Source: Trichostrongylus colubriformis (taxonomy: Eukaryota; Nematoda; Chromadorea; Rhabditida; Trichostrongylidae). Taken from it: a stretch of DNA of 64,000 nt. Every line of letters starts with the position of its first letter. Within the stretch, counting starts at the first letter, position 1. Of this stretch, positions 1 to 12,900 are shown piece by piece. The position numbers were made by a program, and so were the translations under genes. The stretch spans positions 31,066,716 to 31,130,715 of the forward strand of contig OZ022258.1 in NCBI GenBank assembly GCA_963978905.1, written 5' to 3'. Below the pieces are notes generated by a model. That model made no database searches. It saw only the letters and a list, made by a program, of their open reading frames with translations, and was not told where the DNA came from.

Positions 1-218
1 GTGCACCATGTTCCCGTGTAGGTTTCTTCGAGGAATGGAACTGTCGATTTCGCGTGGCGTCTCACCTTATCAACGCGGTTGCTTGGTATTGTACTTGTAA
101 CACTTTTCATGAGACGCCATTCAGGAACTTCAGTCGCCTTTCCAGTCATTCTTTCGGGTTGAGCAACTCTCACACAATATTGTTAGGTAACCTCTGCTTG
201 ATTTGATTATGCCCACAT

Positions 219-335
219 GACATTTGTTGTGTGATGTCCAACCAACGTCACAGATATTTTCAGCAGTGAGCCACATATTAAAGCTCACTGCTGAAAATAT
301 CTGTGACGTTGGTTGGACATCACACAACAAATGTC
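219..335. repeat. Perfect 53-bp inverted repeat (hairpin)
   Basis: Bases 219-271 are the exact reverse complement of 283-335, with an 11-base loop. I checked the arms base by base and found no mismatch. A transcript would fold into a long perfect stem. It may be a foldback transposon remnant or a small-RNA hairpin; no terminal TSD or coding content separates these. Perfect arms imply a recent origin or correction between the arms. Confidence 0.9.
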
Positions 336-1152
336 TCTCAATGCGAGGCCAGCAATTCATTCAAATGGGCCTCTTACAACTCATGTCACTTCTATCAAAA
401 CAATGACATATAATACTAAACCAGTACCAATCACTCTCTCCATAGTGTCGGGTTTTCGGCAGGACTGTCGCATTGGGTCAGGTTACGCGAACAGGCTGTG
501 ACCACGCTCCGCACCGCGCGGCCATCTCGCGAGGGACAGCAGAGCACTTGCCGCGCTAGGAGCCTCGATCCTTGTCCGCGATGACCTAGTCAGAGAGCAC
601 TGTCGATCGAGCCTAACATACTGGTGGCCCACAAGCATTAAAAAAAGCAATCTTTGAGTTCCACATCATTACTCCTTCAAGTGAAAGAACGTTCACATTG
701 ATGGCAAACTGCTCGTCTATTGGTGGTTCATGCCAAATAATGTCCTTACGTACCCCGAAACAACCCACGATAATGTTGCGAAGCTTGTTGATTTCAAAAG
801 CAAATGCACACTTGAACGTGTAGGAGTTGATGCAAACTCGCTCCCTTTAAATGTCGCCTTGCACGAACCCTTAATGCGTTCGGTGAGAAACTCAAACTGA
901 GGAATGAGGAAAGTGGAAGGAAAGGAACGAAAGGAGAAACAAGTGTGAGGGGAGAGGACCTGATAGAGCGAAGCTTAATGCAGTTGGTCGCGTTGGAGGC
1001 AGATGGTTAACATGGAGACACCTCAATATGCTTCAAGCACGCTGAGTCACGCTCATAGCGCAAGTGCATTCCAGAGCATTTCCTTAGATAGTTGTGAAAG
1101 GTGCCTCTGAATACAAGTTTGAGTGCATATCGCAAACTATCAATAGTAATAT
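336..1152. other. Intergenic, no gene seen
   Basis: A GC-richer patch (about 430-620) rich in CGCG motifs is followed by AT-balanced sequence. I see no exon with convincing splice sites and no recognisable RNA gene. The right part may hold unrecognised upstream sequence of the LINE relic that starts near 1153. Confidence 0.5.
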
Positions 1153-2391
1153 TTACACGTGGATTTCGAAAAAGCTTTTGACAGAGTTTCTCATCAAAAG
1201 CTCATTTTGAAACTCACCATGATTGGTATTCATCCAAGAATAGTAGCTTGGATCAAAGTTTTTCTTACCGATAGAGTTTATATGGTTCATATCAACTCGA
1301 AGTTCTTCAAGCCCAAGTCGGTGGTCAGTGGTGTACCGCAAGGCGGGGTGCTGTCTCCAATCCTTTTTAACATATTCACTTTTGACTTCCGTCACTAGTT
1401 ATCGACAAAGGAATCAAATGCGTTGGTTTTGCTGACGATTTCAAGCTGTACCACCCAATACTATCCAAGTCGGACAAGGAATCACTGCAGGGAGCTGTCA
1501 ATAATGTCAGAGACTGGACCGCCCAATGGAAACTACCCATATCTATGAAGAAAACCAAGTACACACTTAGGCAAGGTTGTCACTAGCTCTTCGTACTTGA
1601 TGGGGAGTGTGCAACTGGGAGAAGTGGAAGAAATTAGAGACCCCGGCTTTTACATTCGGAGTGACCTCATCTTTGATGGCAACTGTCTTAGAATTGCAGC
1701 TAAAGCCATGGCGTCATTAACATGCTCAGAGCTTTCTCGACTAGGGATTCTTTGGTACTTCTCAGAGCTTACAAAACATACATTAGGCCATTGATAGAAT
1801 ATGGAACAGTGGTATTTAGCCCTCACATAGTAAAGATGATTAATGCAATAGAAATGGTTCATAATAGTTTTACAAGGAAAGCATCTGTGAGGGCACTCGG
1901 GTTCAATTATGACCACATACCTGGTGGCAGGGTGCGCAATGCCAGCCTTGGCCTTGAGACACTAGCTCTTAGAAGGAAAAAATTCGACTGGATTACCTTT
2001 TTCAAATATTCTACGGTCACTAAACTAAAGTCTAACGGCTTTCTAACAGTTAGAGAGTCAGAACCAGGTGTGAGTCCAGGAAAATTTTTGCACGCCGTGC
2101 TGAACACCATATCAGACACCATTTCTTTGTGAACAGGACTTGCGTGCAGTTTGAAAGACTTCTGAGGTTAGGAGTTTTCACAAATAAATCAAATTCGTTC
2201 GAAGCGGCACTGGACAAGCATTTAACATCATAGGGCACAAATTCGCCTTCGTTCTCAGTGCATTTGTTTAGTTCACTCAATTTGTTCCATACTGTTCAAG
2301 ACACTCATTTTGCTTGTCGTTGTTCTGGGTTTGTTATCGAAATTTTTCTGCATGGGCTCAGGCCCGCGCAATAAACAATTACAATTACAAA
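1153..2391 (+). pseudogene. CR1-like non-LTR retrotransposon relic (reverse transcriptase, 3' part)
   Basis: The first segment (about 1159-1395) reads as reverse transcriptase motif A (DFEKAFD) followed by the GVPQGGVLSPILFN block. After a frame change near 1395 the motif C box GFADDFKLY follows (about 1420-1450). The C-terminal part (about 1720-2100) has the thumb-region block RAYKTYIRPLIEYG and a NSFTRK motif. Another frame change leads to a terminal FEAALDKHL-like end with a stop near 2232. A short 3' UTR ends in AATAAACAATTACAATTACA, a repeat tail typical of CR1-like LINEs. There is no endonuclease domain, so it is 5'-truncated, and at least three frame breaks make it inactive. Family placement is from motif style only. 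Confidence 0.85.
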
Positions 2392-4118
2392 AGTTCTTGC
2401 TCTCTGCCGAATCTAATAAGGGAGATAATTTTTGGAATCTACGAGGGAGAATTTTCTTTAAGATCTCTGGGATTTCACGAAATTGTGGTAAACGGCCTGG
2501 TAGTGGGATTGGACTGCTTGAAAGGGTGGAATCAATCTAGGCAATGCAGAAACACGACTACTTTTAGCGCGCCTTTTGTAAACCTATCGTCTTCCTCACG
2601 TTCACTCTAATGCCTTAACTGGTTGCCATTTAACTGATCGTTGTGTGGAAACCATAGCAGTTGTCAAGATTGGTATGCTGTTTTTGTAAAAGCCGCTAAT
2701 AGAGTTGATGGTTGAATATTTTGGAATGGCGTGTTTCGATTCGAACAACTTCGGTCACATAGCAGAGCTCAAATCAGATTAACGGTCACTGTTTCAAACT
2801 TTGTCTAGTAGGTTTTCGTGAGACACTATAGTCACAATGCCTCGCAATGGTATTATCGGCGATTTAGGAGCTGCTCAGGGTGATCTGAGCGAAAAACAGT
2901 CTAGGCGTCACAGTTCTCTCTGCCGTGTGGTCGTCCTCAGTCTGCCACTTTCGCTGCCATCGCACTTGCACATTACTTCGTCTATGACTCCGCTCAAAAA
3001 CTCGGTACTTTTTGCCGACTTGTAGTGCGGAATTGATGTGCTGTTTTCAGACAATTCGTTTCTTCATACGTGTTTGTTCGTTGATTTGTGTGCGTCCATT
3101 CATCTCGGTATGTCTTTGTTAGGCCGCTAGTGTACTCTAATGTGAACTGGACAGTTTTCTTCAAGTCTGCTAGTCCTTTCTCGTCTTCATCAGCTTGTTC
3201 CTCCACATCATCAATCTACGCCCGCCCACTAGCCATAGTTCACTTGCAGATGAGGACCGTTGTGATCCTTGGTAAGTACTTTCAGCAACATTCGTTCTTG
3301 CATTTTAAATCACATGCGTTCACGTTATTTCTCTAGATTTCAACGTTCAAATAATTAAGAATTTTACAGTGTTATTTCGTCTCATTAAAGCCGAATTTTG
3401 TGAAAAGCGAGAACGGAGAGATGTGAAGGTGAGACCTTGTTTCTTGGAAATTTCAGGTTACTACGCGACGAGTGTTCTTGCTCAGTTTTTCTGCACTGCA
3501 TCAAATCACATGAATGACTTGTAAATAATCTTTATCTTCGGGATGAACCATAGCAAATGATTTAGTGTGAGCTATGCCCTGCAAGCTAGTGTTGTCCCGA
3601 TTTCACAGGAGCAGCGGTATGAACTATCCCTTGAAAACTTCATCTGATTCTCGAGCGTGTCTTGACAAGGCGTTTTGAGTCCCAGGCGGTGTATGCTGAT
3701 AGAGGATGTCTGAAACCCATAAGCGTCTTTATTGACCTAATTTTCGCGCATACAGTAGCTGTTGAAACTATGTGCGATTTTCCACTTTTTGAGTGTAGCT
3801 TTGGTAGTCTTTTGCATATATCGCTCCAACTTTTTATTGTTCTGGGAACAATGTTGGTCAGTGGAACATAGTAGCATTCAAGATGGGTAGAGTGCAGGCT
3901 GGAGGTCAAAAACCGATTTTGCTGAAATTTCATGGAGATGACCGAATCAAAGATTTCAAAGATTCAAATTGGACATAATATGCTTACAACTCAGCGTTAC
4001 CATAACAAATTCATAAACGCGATACGAGCATATAAGCAAAAAGTAACATGGATCAAGGTTAGTACATTGTCACACGTCATTCCAAATTGGGAAAGCGTTA
4101 CAACACTGAGACACAGGA
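2392..4118. other. Intergenic, no gene seen
   Basis: AT-rich single-copy-looking sequence. Open frames here are below 100 codons, lack recognisable motifs and lack paired splice sites. No RNA gene or repeat was recognised. Confidence 0.5.
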
Positions 4119-5086
4119 TCAGTGAGTGACTTCACCGCCGACTAGAGGGATAGGCTTCCAGTTTTCTTCGAATCGAGTAGCATCTGCCGTTTCATTCTGA
4201 GGCTTTTCTTTTTTTTTGCTTTCAACATCTTTTCCAGTGGTGCAGTGAGGTTTAATCAGTGGTCCAATGAGGTTTAGTTCAGGCGACGCTCGGCCACTAC
4301 AATACACGCACTTGATTCCGCTGGAACCAGTCCGACACGACCCTCAGCCCTCATCCTGGTTTGGGACGAAGTTATAAAATAGAGGTGTCATGCGCACAGA
4401 TATCTTCGAGAATCTTTATGTATGCGTCAGCATCCATGACACCTTGAAGCCTTGGGATTGGGGTCTCCTCTTCAAAAAGAATGCAGCACAACACCCTTAG
4501 CAAGCATCTGTCCCGCTCCAGGAATGAGGGACGACTGTCAATCAAAACGTTCACAACTACGAAATTGTGGTTGTACAACCTCACCATTATACAGCAGCAC
4601 AAATCTGGTCTTGTAATGCTAGGAGGTGCGAGATTACCCAGCCCAGCTGTTTACGCGTTTAATCCACTCACGCTCTTCTGGTGACAGCAAAATATGCTGT
4701 TTTCAACGGATAGAAATCTCGCCGCCATCAAACGACGATGGACATTCAAAAATACGAGTGATTAGTTGCTCTGGTCACGAAGTTTCCCTCTGAATCTTCA
4801 AGAGTAACCGCGGCACGAGCAAGGACGACTTTTCTGCGCATGCTCTAGTGAGTCCACTCGTGGTTGTCCCTCGGTGAGATATCACTCCTCACCCGTTCTT
4901 TTAAACTTTAATGGCCGTGTGATTCACCGTGATATCTTCAGGGCGCGATTCAATTCGGAGGGGCCATTTGCAATGAGAGACATGTCGTTGGACGCGCTCT
5001 TGAACGCTGGTCTCGAACTGATTTAAAATCTGCCAGACGATTCTTTGTATGAAGTTATGGGGGTTTTCTCGATGTACCGGTTTCAC
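4119..5086 (-). pseudogene. Tc1/Tc3-like transposase relic
   Basis: Read on the minus strand, the segment around 4900-5086 carries an N-terminal-like block. The stretch 4372-4500 reads ETPIPRLQGVMDADAYIKIL, which resembles the central Tc transposase motif in which a small Gly-containing block precedes a Y-I-x-x-L-E helix. The stretch 4250-4307 reads SGRASPELNLIGPL, matching the Tc family SPDLNPIENLW box with the third catalytic glutamate position changed. Many stops and frameshifts separate these pieces. Terminal inverted repeats were not located, so the boundaries are those of recognisable coding remnants. Confidence 0.6.
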
Positions 5087-5432
5087 AGTATGTGCGTGTT
5101 CCTATGCCACCTCGCAGATGAAAGCTAGGGAAGTTCATGACATGTTAGCAGTAGCATAGCACAGAGACGCAATCGTGGAGATTCTCAAGGAATATCAGGG
5201 ATGGAATTCTCATGAGAGCACCTTTCTTGCTTTTGATGACGTACAATAGCTGTTATACCATATCATCGGATTCACTCGAGATAAGCACTGTTCTACTCAG
5301 CACACCCAACGCGACACCCTAAATATCATCACAGAAAAAAAATTGGGTGGTCCAGAATTCACGGAATCCACGAAGACTTTTTGCGTGGTCCTGTTTGATG
5401 AAGTATTCTCCAGCAAGGTGGTCCTGACTATA
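5087..5432. other. Spacer between two transposon relics, no gene seen
   Basis: Short stretch between the Tc-like relic and the mariner end at 5433. No gene or RNA recognised. Confidence 0.45.
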
Positions 5433-6281
5433 TTAGGTTGTACCAAAAGCTTTGTAGGATTTTTTTCGATCATACTCATCGGATCTAATCTAATCGATCA
5501 TCGCTTTTCGTTATTATTTCTTCCAACAAACGACGATTAGGCAACAGCGTATTAACCACTGTTATCGACAACATCTTCCACCACACAGGTAGATCGTTGA
5601 TTCCCTCATCTCAGACTCTGGTTTACGTTAGCGTTCGTTTTTGCAAGCAAGTCATAATCAATGAATTTTTACTTGTCCAGGAAAGATCTTAGAGGATGGG
5701 AAAGGTGATAGTCAGAAGGAGCAATGTCTGGAGAGTATAGCGGGTGGGGCAGAACATCCCAGCCGAGCTCCTGTAGCTTGACCTGGGTACTCTCCGCGAC
5801 GTGGGAGCGGGCGTTATGCTTTCCTGCAATCTCTCGAACTGTTTAGGATGGGTCCGCCTCCTTAAACGCCTTCATATCCTGGTCAGATGTTGCTTTGGGC
5901 CACCGCTACGAGGCTTCATTTTTGAGGCTGAAATCTCCAATACGGAATTTGTTGAACCATTGTCTCATGGTGCTTTTTTCAACTCTGTTGAACTCCCACA
6001 CCTGGTTGATTTGTCGCGTTGTCTCGACTGCGGATTGACCCAGTCTGTAGTTGAAGAAAAATATCAGCCGAAGGTGCTCTTTTGACATGCTTCAAGAAAT
6101 CTTGGGGAAAGAGGATTCATCAAGTAATGGTGAAACGGCAATTGTACCATCAGAAAGCGCAAAAATTTTCTGCAGCATGTACTACTGAGACGCAAGGGAG
6201 AATGGCTTTTTTTTTCGAGTTCAGCAATGAAAGTACAAAAAATAGTAACACAAATGGCTTAAAACTTGCCGGACAACCTGG
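5433..6281 (-). mobile_element. Mariner-family internal-deletion derivative
   Basis: The left end starts TTAGGTTGTACCAAAAGC after a TA dinucleotide and continues like the right end of the mariner at 62715-63957, so this is the 3' end in reverse. On the minus strand, 6088-5906 encodes the N-terminal DNA-binding region (MSKEHLRLIFFFNYRLGQSA and a WFNKFRIGDFSL motif). Bases 5830-5620 encode the C-terminal catalytic part (LPHPLYSPDIAPSDYH, third Asp kept). The central part with the first catalytic Asp is missing, and there is a stop after SFLDK. The right end near 6270-6281 (GGACAACCTG) is a degraded inverted repeat. It is a non-autonomous deletion product. Confidence 0.8.
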
Positions 6282-7144
6282 TATCTATTTGTCGCGCGTC
6301 TCCCGCCGTCCCTATCTCCAGAATCGGAGAACTCCGTGACCCAGTTTGTTTCCATGTTTTTGCGTAAAACGATTATAATATCCGTGCTCACGCGGTTGAA
6401 TCACCTTCATATGCGAATTCTGAACCAAGCTGAATTTTTGACCCAACTTGGGTAAAGGAATAGTGCACGCAACACAATGAGCTCCTCTGCTAGCCGCACT
6501 TTTAGGGAATTTGGACAAAATCTCGATTTGCCCAAAAGGCTGTCTCATTCAGCAATTCGATGTCCTGAACACGGAAATCACTCTTGTTTTTTTTTATGAA
6601 AATGCTGTCTTTCGAGCTATAGGTCCCTAACATACCACGTACTATTATTTATTTAAAAGGTCCTACGTAACTCCACTCAAAGAATCGCTTGTAAAGATTT
6701 GGATTGTATTTGCAGATTTTGTAAAGGTTTAAAATCAGCGTTCAAAACTCGGCGAGGCATAATGTCTAATTAAATGGCCACTTCAACTTGGTATCCTTTC
6801 TTCCTTACTCCAAATATGCCCTTAACAAGAGTAGAACCTCGAAGGAAGGACGCCTAAAAATTGTGAGGACAGCAAAGCTGCACACTTTGGTTTTCTGCGA
6901 GTGCCCCTGAATGAAAATCGCTATATAGTCCGTGCCCCTAAATAAAACTCGTTATATAGTCTCAAGCCTATGTATTTAGAGCAGAATTTGATGGCTGAAC
7001 ACATGCGATTGTAGGCCCATATTTTTAGCTTTCGACGCATTTGGCCAGAGCGAACGGGGGTTATGGTCAAAAATTAAAAACCGCCAACATTGTTGACCGT
7101 TACTGTACATATTACAGCTCGAGCATGATTATTGCTTCCTATCT
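6282..7144. other. Intergenic with a 31-bp tandem duplication
   Basis: No gene seen. Two 30-bp near-copies, each starting GTGCCCCT and ending TATATAGTC, lie at 6901-6930 and 6932-6961. The rest is AT-rich and unremarkable. Confidence 0.5.
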
Positions 7145-7400
7145 CGTATAGTATTTGCGGGGTGTCGTTCTAAAGTTCATCAGTCGGAGAGTTGCTGGCA
7201 AGGGCAGGAAAACGTTCGCAGCTCGCTGTTTTAATCTCCCGCCCTTCTGCAGTCCACCCCATCTAGTGGCGCAGAGGGATGCGAGAGAGAAGGGAGTTCT
7301 CGAGCTCCTATCTCAATGTTTTTCCCATTTTATTTCGTTTTTCGCCTATGATTACACTGTTTAGCACCTTTACTTTCATATTCCCAATATGCCAAATCGA
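7145..7400 (-). repeat. Dispersed repeat family R1, minus-strand copy
   Basis: The reverse complement shows family hallmarks: an ATATGAAAGTAAAGGTGCT-like segment, a CATCCCTCTGCGCCAC block and a GCGAACGTTTTC block. All recur in order in the + strand copies near 15.2, 41.8 and 59.6 kb. It looks non-coding. The R1 family is discussed in the findings. Confidence 0.65.
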
Positions 7401-7592
7401 CCGCTCCTTGTGCTTTCGACAAAGCACTTTCTGGAGAATGCTAACTTGTTGTCTGCCGTTAATTGAGGGATGGTCATAGAACGTTGTGGTACAGATCGTG
7501 CTGTATGAAAGTGATTGCTAGGAAAACTAGAGAGTTTCAGTATTGAAGATGAAATGGCGTTTGACATCCTTGTCTGAAAAAAATGTGTGCAG

Positions 7593-7837
7593 TGAATTAA
7601 ACGTACCACAAGGCAAGATCGTCCTTCACTGCACTCTAGCTTGGACCAAACTCTTATTTGAACTAGAAGAGAGTATTATTGCTAGAGAACAGGATGCTCA
7701 CTTCGAAGAATCTTTTCAGTGGTATTTCGATGAAGAGGAGAGCACATGTTTCGCTTATCCCGTGAATTGCTACACGCCAATCAAAGTCACCGCTGAACTC
7801 CACAGCAGCGAAGAACAGTGCACATTGAAACATATGT
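7593..7837 (+). CDS. Candidate exon of an unidentified gene
   Basis: An open frame is bounded by an AG acceptor at 7591-7592 and a consensus GTGAGT donor at 7838. It encodes about 81 residues rich in Glu, Phe and Cys (for example FEESFQWYFDEEESTCFAYP), with five cysteines, suggesting an extracellular or secreted fold. A second exon-like stretch at 7922-8076 (TTTTCAG acceptor, GTAACC donor) is open in a frame reading TCKRYEQTNWMAHTTT. The phases of these two pieces do not join directly, so either another exon lies between or one call is wrong. I do not recognise the family. Confidence 0.35.
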
Positions 7838-8277
7838 GTGAGTTTTACAGCTTCACTGGATGCATAAAAGGAGTCAATTTACAGTTTTTCTTCAATTTTT
7901 CAGTCTTTTTCTTTTTTTCAGTCAATTTTTACATGCAAGCGTTATGAGCAAACCAATTGGATGGCTCACACTACTACTGTGCGCATAGCACAATGGGCGT
8001 CAGTAGGACGATCACAAGTGCTTTTTCCCATGAACTTTATCAGCACCCGTTACCACATCACATCGATAACAATTCCGTAACCCGGTGCGGGACCAATAGA
8101 AGAACGGCTTATTAACCATTCCCCTTCTCTCCATTGGAGTGTTACCCTTCTCTAAGTTACAGCCAGGATGTACACACCTGAAACTATGGGATGAAGATGT
8201 AAAACATTAGCGTGTGCTACTTTCATATGTTACTACGCCTGTAAGCCTGTAAGCATGTAAGCTGGAAATCCATTATG

Positions 8278-8565
8278 TTAACCAGAAGAGCGTTTCCATT
8301 TACTGAGAATGTAAATGAAATCTTCATGCATGACGGATCCCGCAGCGAAGTCATCCAACGTCAGTCGCCAACTCGTTGAACCTTTGGCAAAAAAGGATGT
8401 GTACTGGAGGCATTTCAGGCATGATAGTTCATTTTTTCCATAGTTTCTTCCATTTTGAGTATATGGTAATATATGTTCAGGCATCCCATCAGAACCAACC
8501 GCACATTCTCTCACACATCTATCTATAGGTTCACCGTTGGCACGTAATAAGCATATTTTGTGCAC
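8278..8565 (-). CDS. Unidentified minus-strand open frame, 95 codons
   Basis: The frame contains a Cys pattern (CVRECAVGSDGMPEH followed later by LSCLKC) and ends in a lysine/arginine-rich tail. It could be a terminal exon of a secreted protein, or a chance frame. No family is recognised and no partner exon was found. Confidence 0.2.
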   Translation of the reverse strand: MHKICLLRANGEPIDRCVRECAVGSDGMPEHILPYTQNGRNYGKNELSCLKCLQYTSFFAKGSTSWRLTLDDFAAGSVMHEDFIYILSKWKRSSG

Positions 8566-9673
8566 TTAATGCACATAATCATCTCGCAACCACCTGGGGT
8601 GTGACCTCATTTGAGACTGAGAGGCACTTCTTCACTCTAGCTGATTAGCATGCGACTATGACATCCGCGTGCTAGTCATTCATCAATAAACCTCCGACAA
8701 ACAAGATCCTACACATTTCTGGTGCATTGGGCCGCGAAATGAATTCGAGGTTCCAAATAATTGGACTCATTTCTAATTTCATCGTCATCGTTTCTAGTTC
8801 CACTTCGAACACTGCGATCCACACTTCATTGAAAATATAAATTTGTGGTCAACCCCTAGCCAAAAGTAGACTTGAAAAACCGTGGACAACTTATAACAAA
8901 CAATGGTTAAGAAATGTCAGTTAACTTCCTCAAAAAGGGTGTCACTAGTGCCGCTGCAGCAGTTGAGCAAAAGCTAGAAAAGTGTGAGTGCTACGCACAG
9001 CAAGTAGTGTACCCAGTAGAGGATATTGAGCGGTTCAAAGCCATTAAAGAGGGTTCGATACTTGCCCACTTTGTATACAGAGCAAAAGAGAGATACTCGT
9101 ACGCAAGGCAGACTTTTTGACCCCAGAGGAAGAATGGCCTGGTAAGATCAGCAAACGCGTTGCTCCCAAGCAACCTGTAGTGACCACTTCAATAAATTGT
9201 ATGCGTTAGAAATACGCTGGGACGATAATGATGCAACTGACGTAATATTATAGCTTCTCGTCGCGATGCTAGCAAAACGCCCAGAGGTTCGGAATCGAGG
9301 GCATACGACGGCATAAATCAGTTTGAGAACACTTTAGAGGAATCTTGTGGATCTCAACTTGCATTCGGGCAAATCTGTCTGAGGAGCCACTCGATAGCGG
9401 AAGGTCACGACAGCTTAGAAGTGGGACCCCATTTTTTCTGAGTGCTAGATTTGAAATGGAATTTACAATGTTAGCACTTCATGCTCCTGCTGCACCAGCA
9501 GTAGCATCTCATCCAACTCACCGGAACGGCTTGATTGAAGCCACTGGAGAGACGATCTTATAAAGTATGCTTCAGTGAGGAGTGTCGCGAGTTTGACGGC
9601 GAAGGTAACAACAAACTTACGAACTACTCATATCTCCTCTACATAATCTGACCAATGTCGCTATTTATTACAG
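8566..9673. other. Intergenic, no gene seen
   Basis: Small open frames only (for example 8914-9120), without recognisable motifs or convincing splice pairs. Confidence 0.45.
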
Positions 9674-9911
9674 TGATGATGACAGGTTTTCTTTTTTCGC
9701 AACTATTTGTACTAATCCAAAGTCTTGCTCAGAATCTTCCTCTATACTCAGCTCATCATCATTGGAAAACCCTCATTGTTGGACGGTTGGAGCTATTATA
9801 AGTGCAGCGGCAAATTCCCACATCATAACTCTACTCATGATTATATCCGTTTGGTTACTGGTATCACTATTCAGGCCACGGCGTACTAACGCTCTCGCAC
9901 ATTCGAATTAG
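9674..9911 (+). CDS. Candidate terminal exon with a transmembrane segment
   Basis: After a TTATTACAG acceptor the frame reads DDDRFSFFATICTNPKSCSE, then a Ser-rich stretch, a hydrophobic segment of about 20 residues (IITLLMIISVWLLVSLF) and the basic tail RPRRTNALAHSN before a stop. This would fit a type I membrane protein C-terminus. A second frame in the same DNA is also open for about 40 codons, so the call is uncertain. No family recognised. Confidence 0.25.
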
Positions 9912-12900
9912 TTACAATCCCACAAGCCATAGAGAAAACGTTGCAGTTCGTTTTTGTAAACCAACACCACTGAGCGGTAGTGTTCTCATCACGCACTGCA
10001 TTGCGATAGCAGCAAAGTACGAAAGTACTACAGCCTGCCAACACGGCTTCACAAGGTATGCGACTGATACTCTATGCAACCAGGATAGCATTTTGCGCTT
10101 GTGAGTTTAGCAGAGAATCACTGTTTAATAGAAATCATACCTCATAAGCTTTTACTAGAAGCACCGAATCTAGAGTGTACTTCAGCGTTAGATGTGCTCA
10201 GACAGGAACCTACCACGGGAACGTATACGATTAAATGCGTCCCAATCAAACCGTAGCCGAATCATCCAAAGCGAGAAAATATCCGGGATATTCTGGATAC
10301 CAATATACATAAGGGATGAGCTGTGGTTGTTTTATACCATTTCCATCATGCACATTTTAAAAGTTGCCCGTGTTCCCATTTGGAAAAAAATATACAAAAT
10401 TACCGAGTGCAGAGGTTGGATCCCTATTGTTAGAGTTGAAATGGAAGTCATTCTCTCCAGAACGAGAAAGGAGATCTCGCTTCAGAACCGTACATCACCT
10501 CAATGTGTTACGATTTTGCTGTGACAGTCCTATCTGTTCAGAAACCAACATCATCTATGCTTGATATATGATTGATAAGAGATTCGCAATATCACAGGTC
10601 CATGATTCGGTCCAAGATTCCCCCACACCACAATAACGCTAATATTCTTGACCGAGCCTACTCATCTATATATTCATTTATCATTATCACTACTGCTAGC
10701 TATCGAATCAGTATCATTGAGTGGAATATTCTATCAATACTTCTCGAATTGTTACGTGCCTACCAGTTACTGCATGATCAGTTACGTTGCTTAATCCGTA
10801 TTCTTCACGAATCGACACCTTACGTAATGAGACAGTTTCCAAAATCTGCTATCAACTCCCACCCCAACTCAATCTTCTACTACCGAGCATATCATAACAA
10901 CGAATCTAGCTCGTAACTTACGTCTAGTTTTACTTTCACAAATTGTGCCATTTCAACCCATTTGCTATGTATCATCTTTACTTGCATATCAATACGAGAA
11001 TATTAGAAAGATACATAGGCTTTTGCCCCACCCCAGGAAGAAGGAGCTCCTAAGTGAGCGAAACACCTACTCGGGCAAGAATACACTTTCGCATAACGGC
11101 AGAGGTGATTCAATCATCGCCGAGCTTCTTCTTCCTAGAACGAACCGTGCAAAAGCAGGAAGCGCACAGCGAAGCAATGTGATATAGTGCAAAATATATA
11201 ATTTACACTATAATACGACGATTTAAGCAAATGAAGTCCGAGCGACGGGCGAAAATGACGCATGTCAGCACAATACAGAACATAGAGAATGGAATGAATG
11301 CATGCAAGACGCTATCATCAACCAAGAGTGACCAAAACATTTAAAAGTAACTAGATTCAACTTGTTCCTAAATTCAATCTTGAATTCTGTCTAATGAGAT
11401 AATACAATTTCAAAACAAGCACTAACGGCGAAATGAATAAAAATTGGGGTAGACGTATGGTCGCCGCCCTCCTTATGCAATCGCACGCGATTCCTGCCGA
11501 GGGCAGGCAACCAGAGTCAAGCGTGGTGTCGAGGGAATTTTTCAAAAAATACGGCCTCCCCCAAAAAAAGGCCCGTACGGTGCCCCTCTTTTTCTTGGGG
11601 TTTTGGTATTTCTATGGCTTTTCTGTGGTTTCCACCCAGTCAATGCGATTCGTCAAAAAAATTAACAGCCTACGGTTGAAAAAAAGCTGAGAACAAACTC
11701 GTGACAAAGTAAAGAAATGATGGTCTACTGAATTTCAATACTTGTATTCTGGAGCGAAACTGCAGCGACCATGGGTCACGTACTCGTCCTCTGGTGATGG
11801 AAGAGAAGAGCCAAATGCCGTACAAGTTATGCGGCAGGGACAAGGGATGAAAAAAGGATAAAGTAAAGTTGGGAACTAATTAGAAACGATGTAGTTCGCT
11901 CCACTACATTTGTGACTATTGCAATAGCGACGCGGCGGTCGCGATAGTGCGTGGTATAATCTCTGTGGTGAACTTTGCATTCTTTGAATACTTGTAACTT
12001 TACACAAACTTAATCCTTCAGAGTAAACTGAAGTGCTTTTGTGATAACTCATTTAGCTCAATCGATTGACCGCATGGTTTCCAAAATTTCTGCGCACCCT
12101 CTATACGCAAATCTAGTCGAATGAAATTAGAAAAATTCCGAAGTGCTCCACTCTCTTCAAAGGAAGTCAGTTTAAAAAATTTTTCTCGTCGAAGTAGCTA
12201 GATCTTCCCACGAGCCCTTGAAAAAATAACTCATTGTGACTGTAATGCCCAGTACGCATCTTTCACTCTCCGAAGACTGATGGAAGAGCGGATAGCCTCG
12301 GCTGGCTTCGTTGCAGGACATACCATGCAGGAGAATTTGGCTCATATCCTTAGCGAATACAAATGCCTTTCTGGTCCGCATAGTGGATTGCAAACACCCG
12401 TTTACGTGTTTGCAATCGTAGCAAGACATGAAGGAAGCCAATGACAGCCTATTTCTCGCTTCATCCCATAGTTTCTTCAGTATCCATCCATGCTGTGACC
12501 TGTGAATAGATAAGGCGTGCCACGGCTGATCGCTGAATGGGGAGGGTCCCTTTGGCGTGGTTTCGGTTCCATCGGACTAACGGGGGAGCGAATGGCGTTG
12601 GCCAGTCTCGTTGTGCGATGTTTCGATCGATAATCATCAACTCAAAGGATGCCTTGTCCCCGTGGTCTTCTTAGAATTTAGAACTGTGAACAAGATATTA
12701 TCAAATATTATCAACATATCATGGTAACAGGGTGTCTCGCTAAGTTATGCGCGTTTGCTTACTAAAACTTGACAGCTTGTTTGCAGTCCACAATTCCAAG
12801 GGAACAAAGAGAACAGTGTGGCCTTTCTTCACTTTTTTCCATACGCTCTCCTCATATCGTCTTAAGCGCTTATCTTAAAACTTTTGTGTCCTGCTTACTA

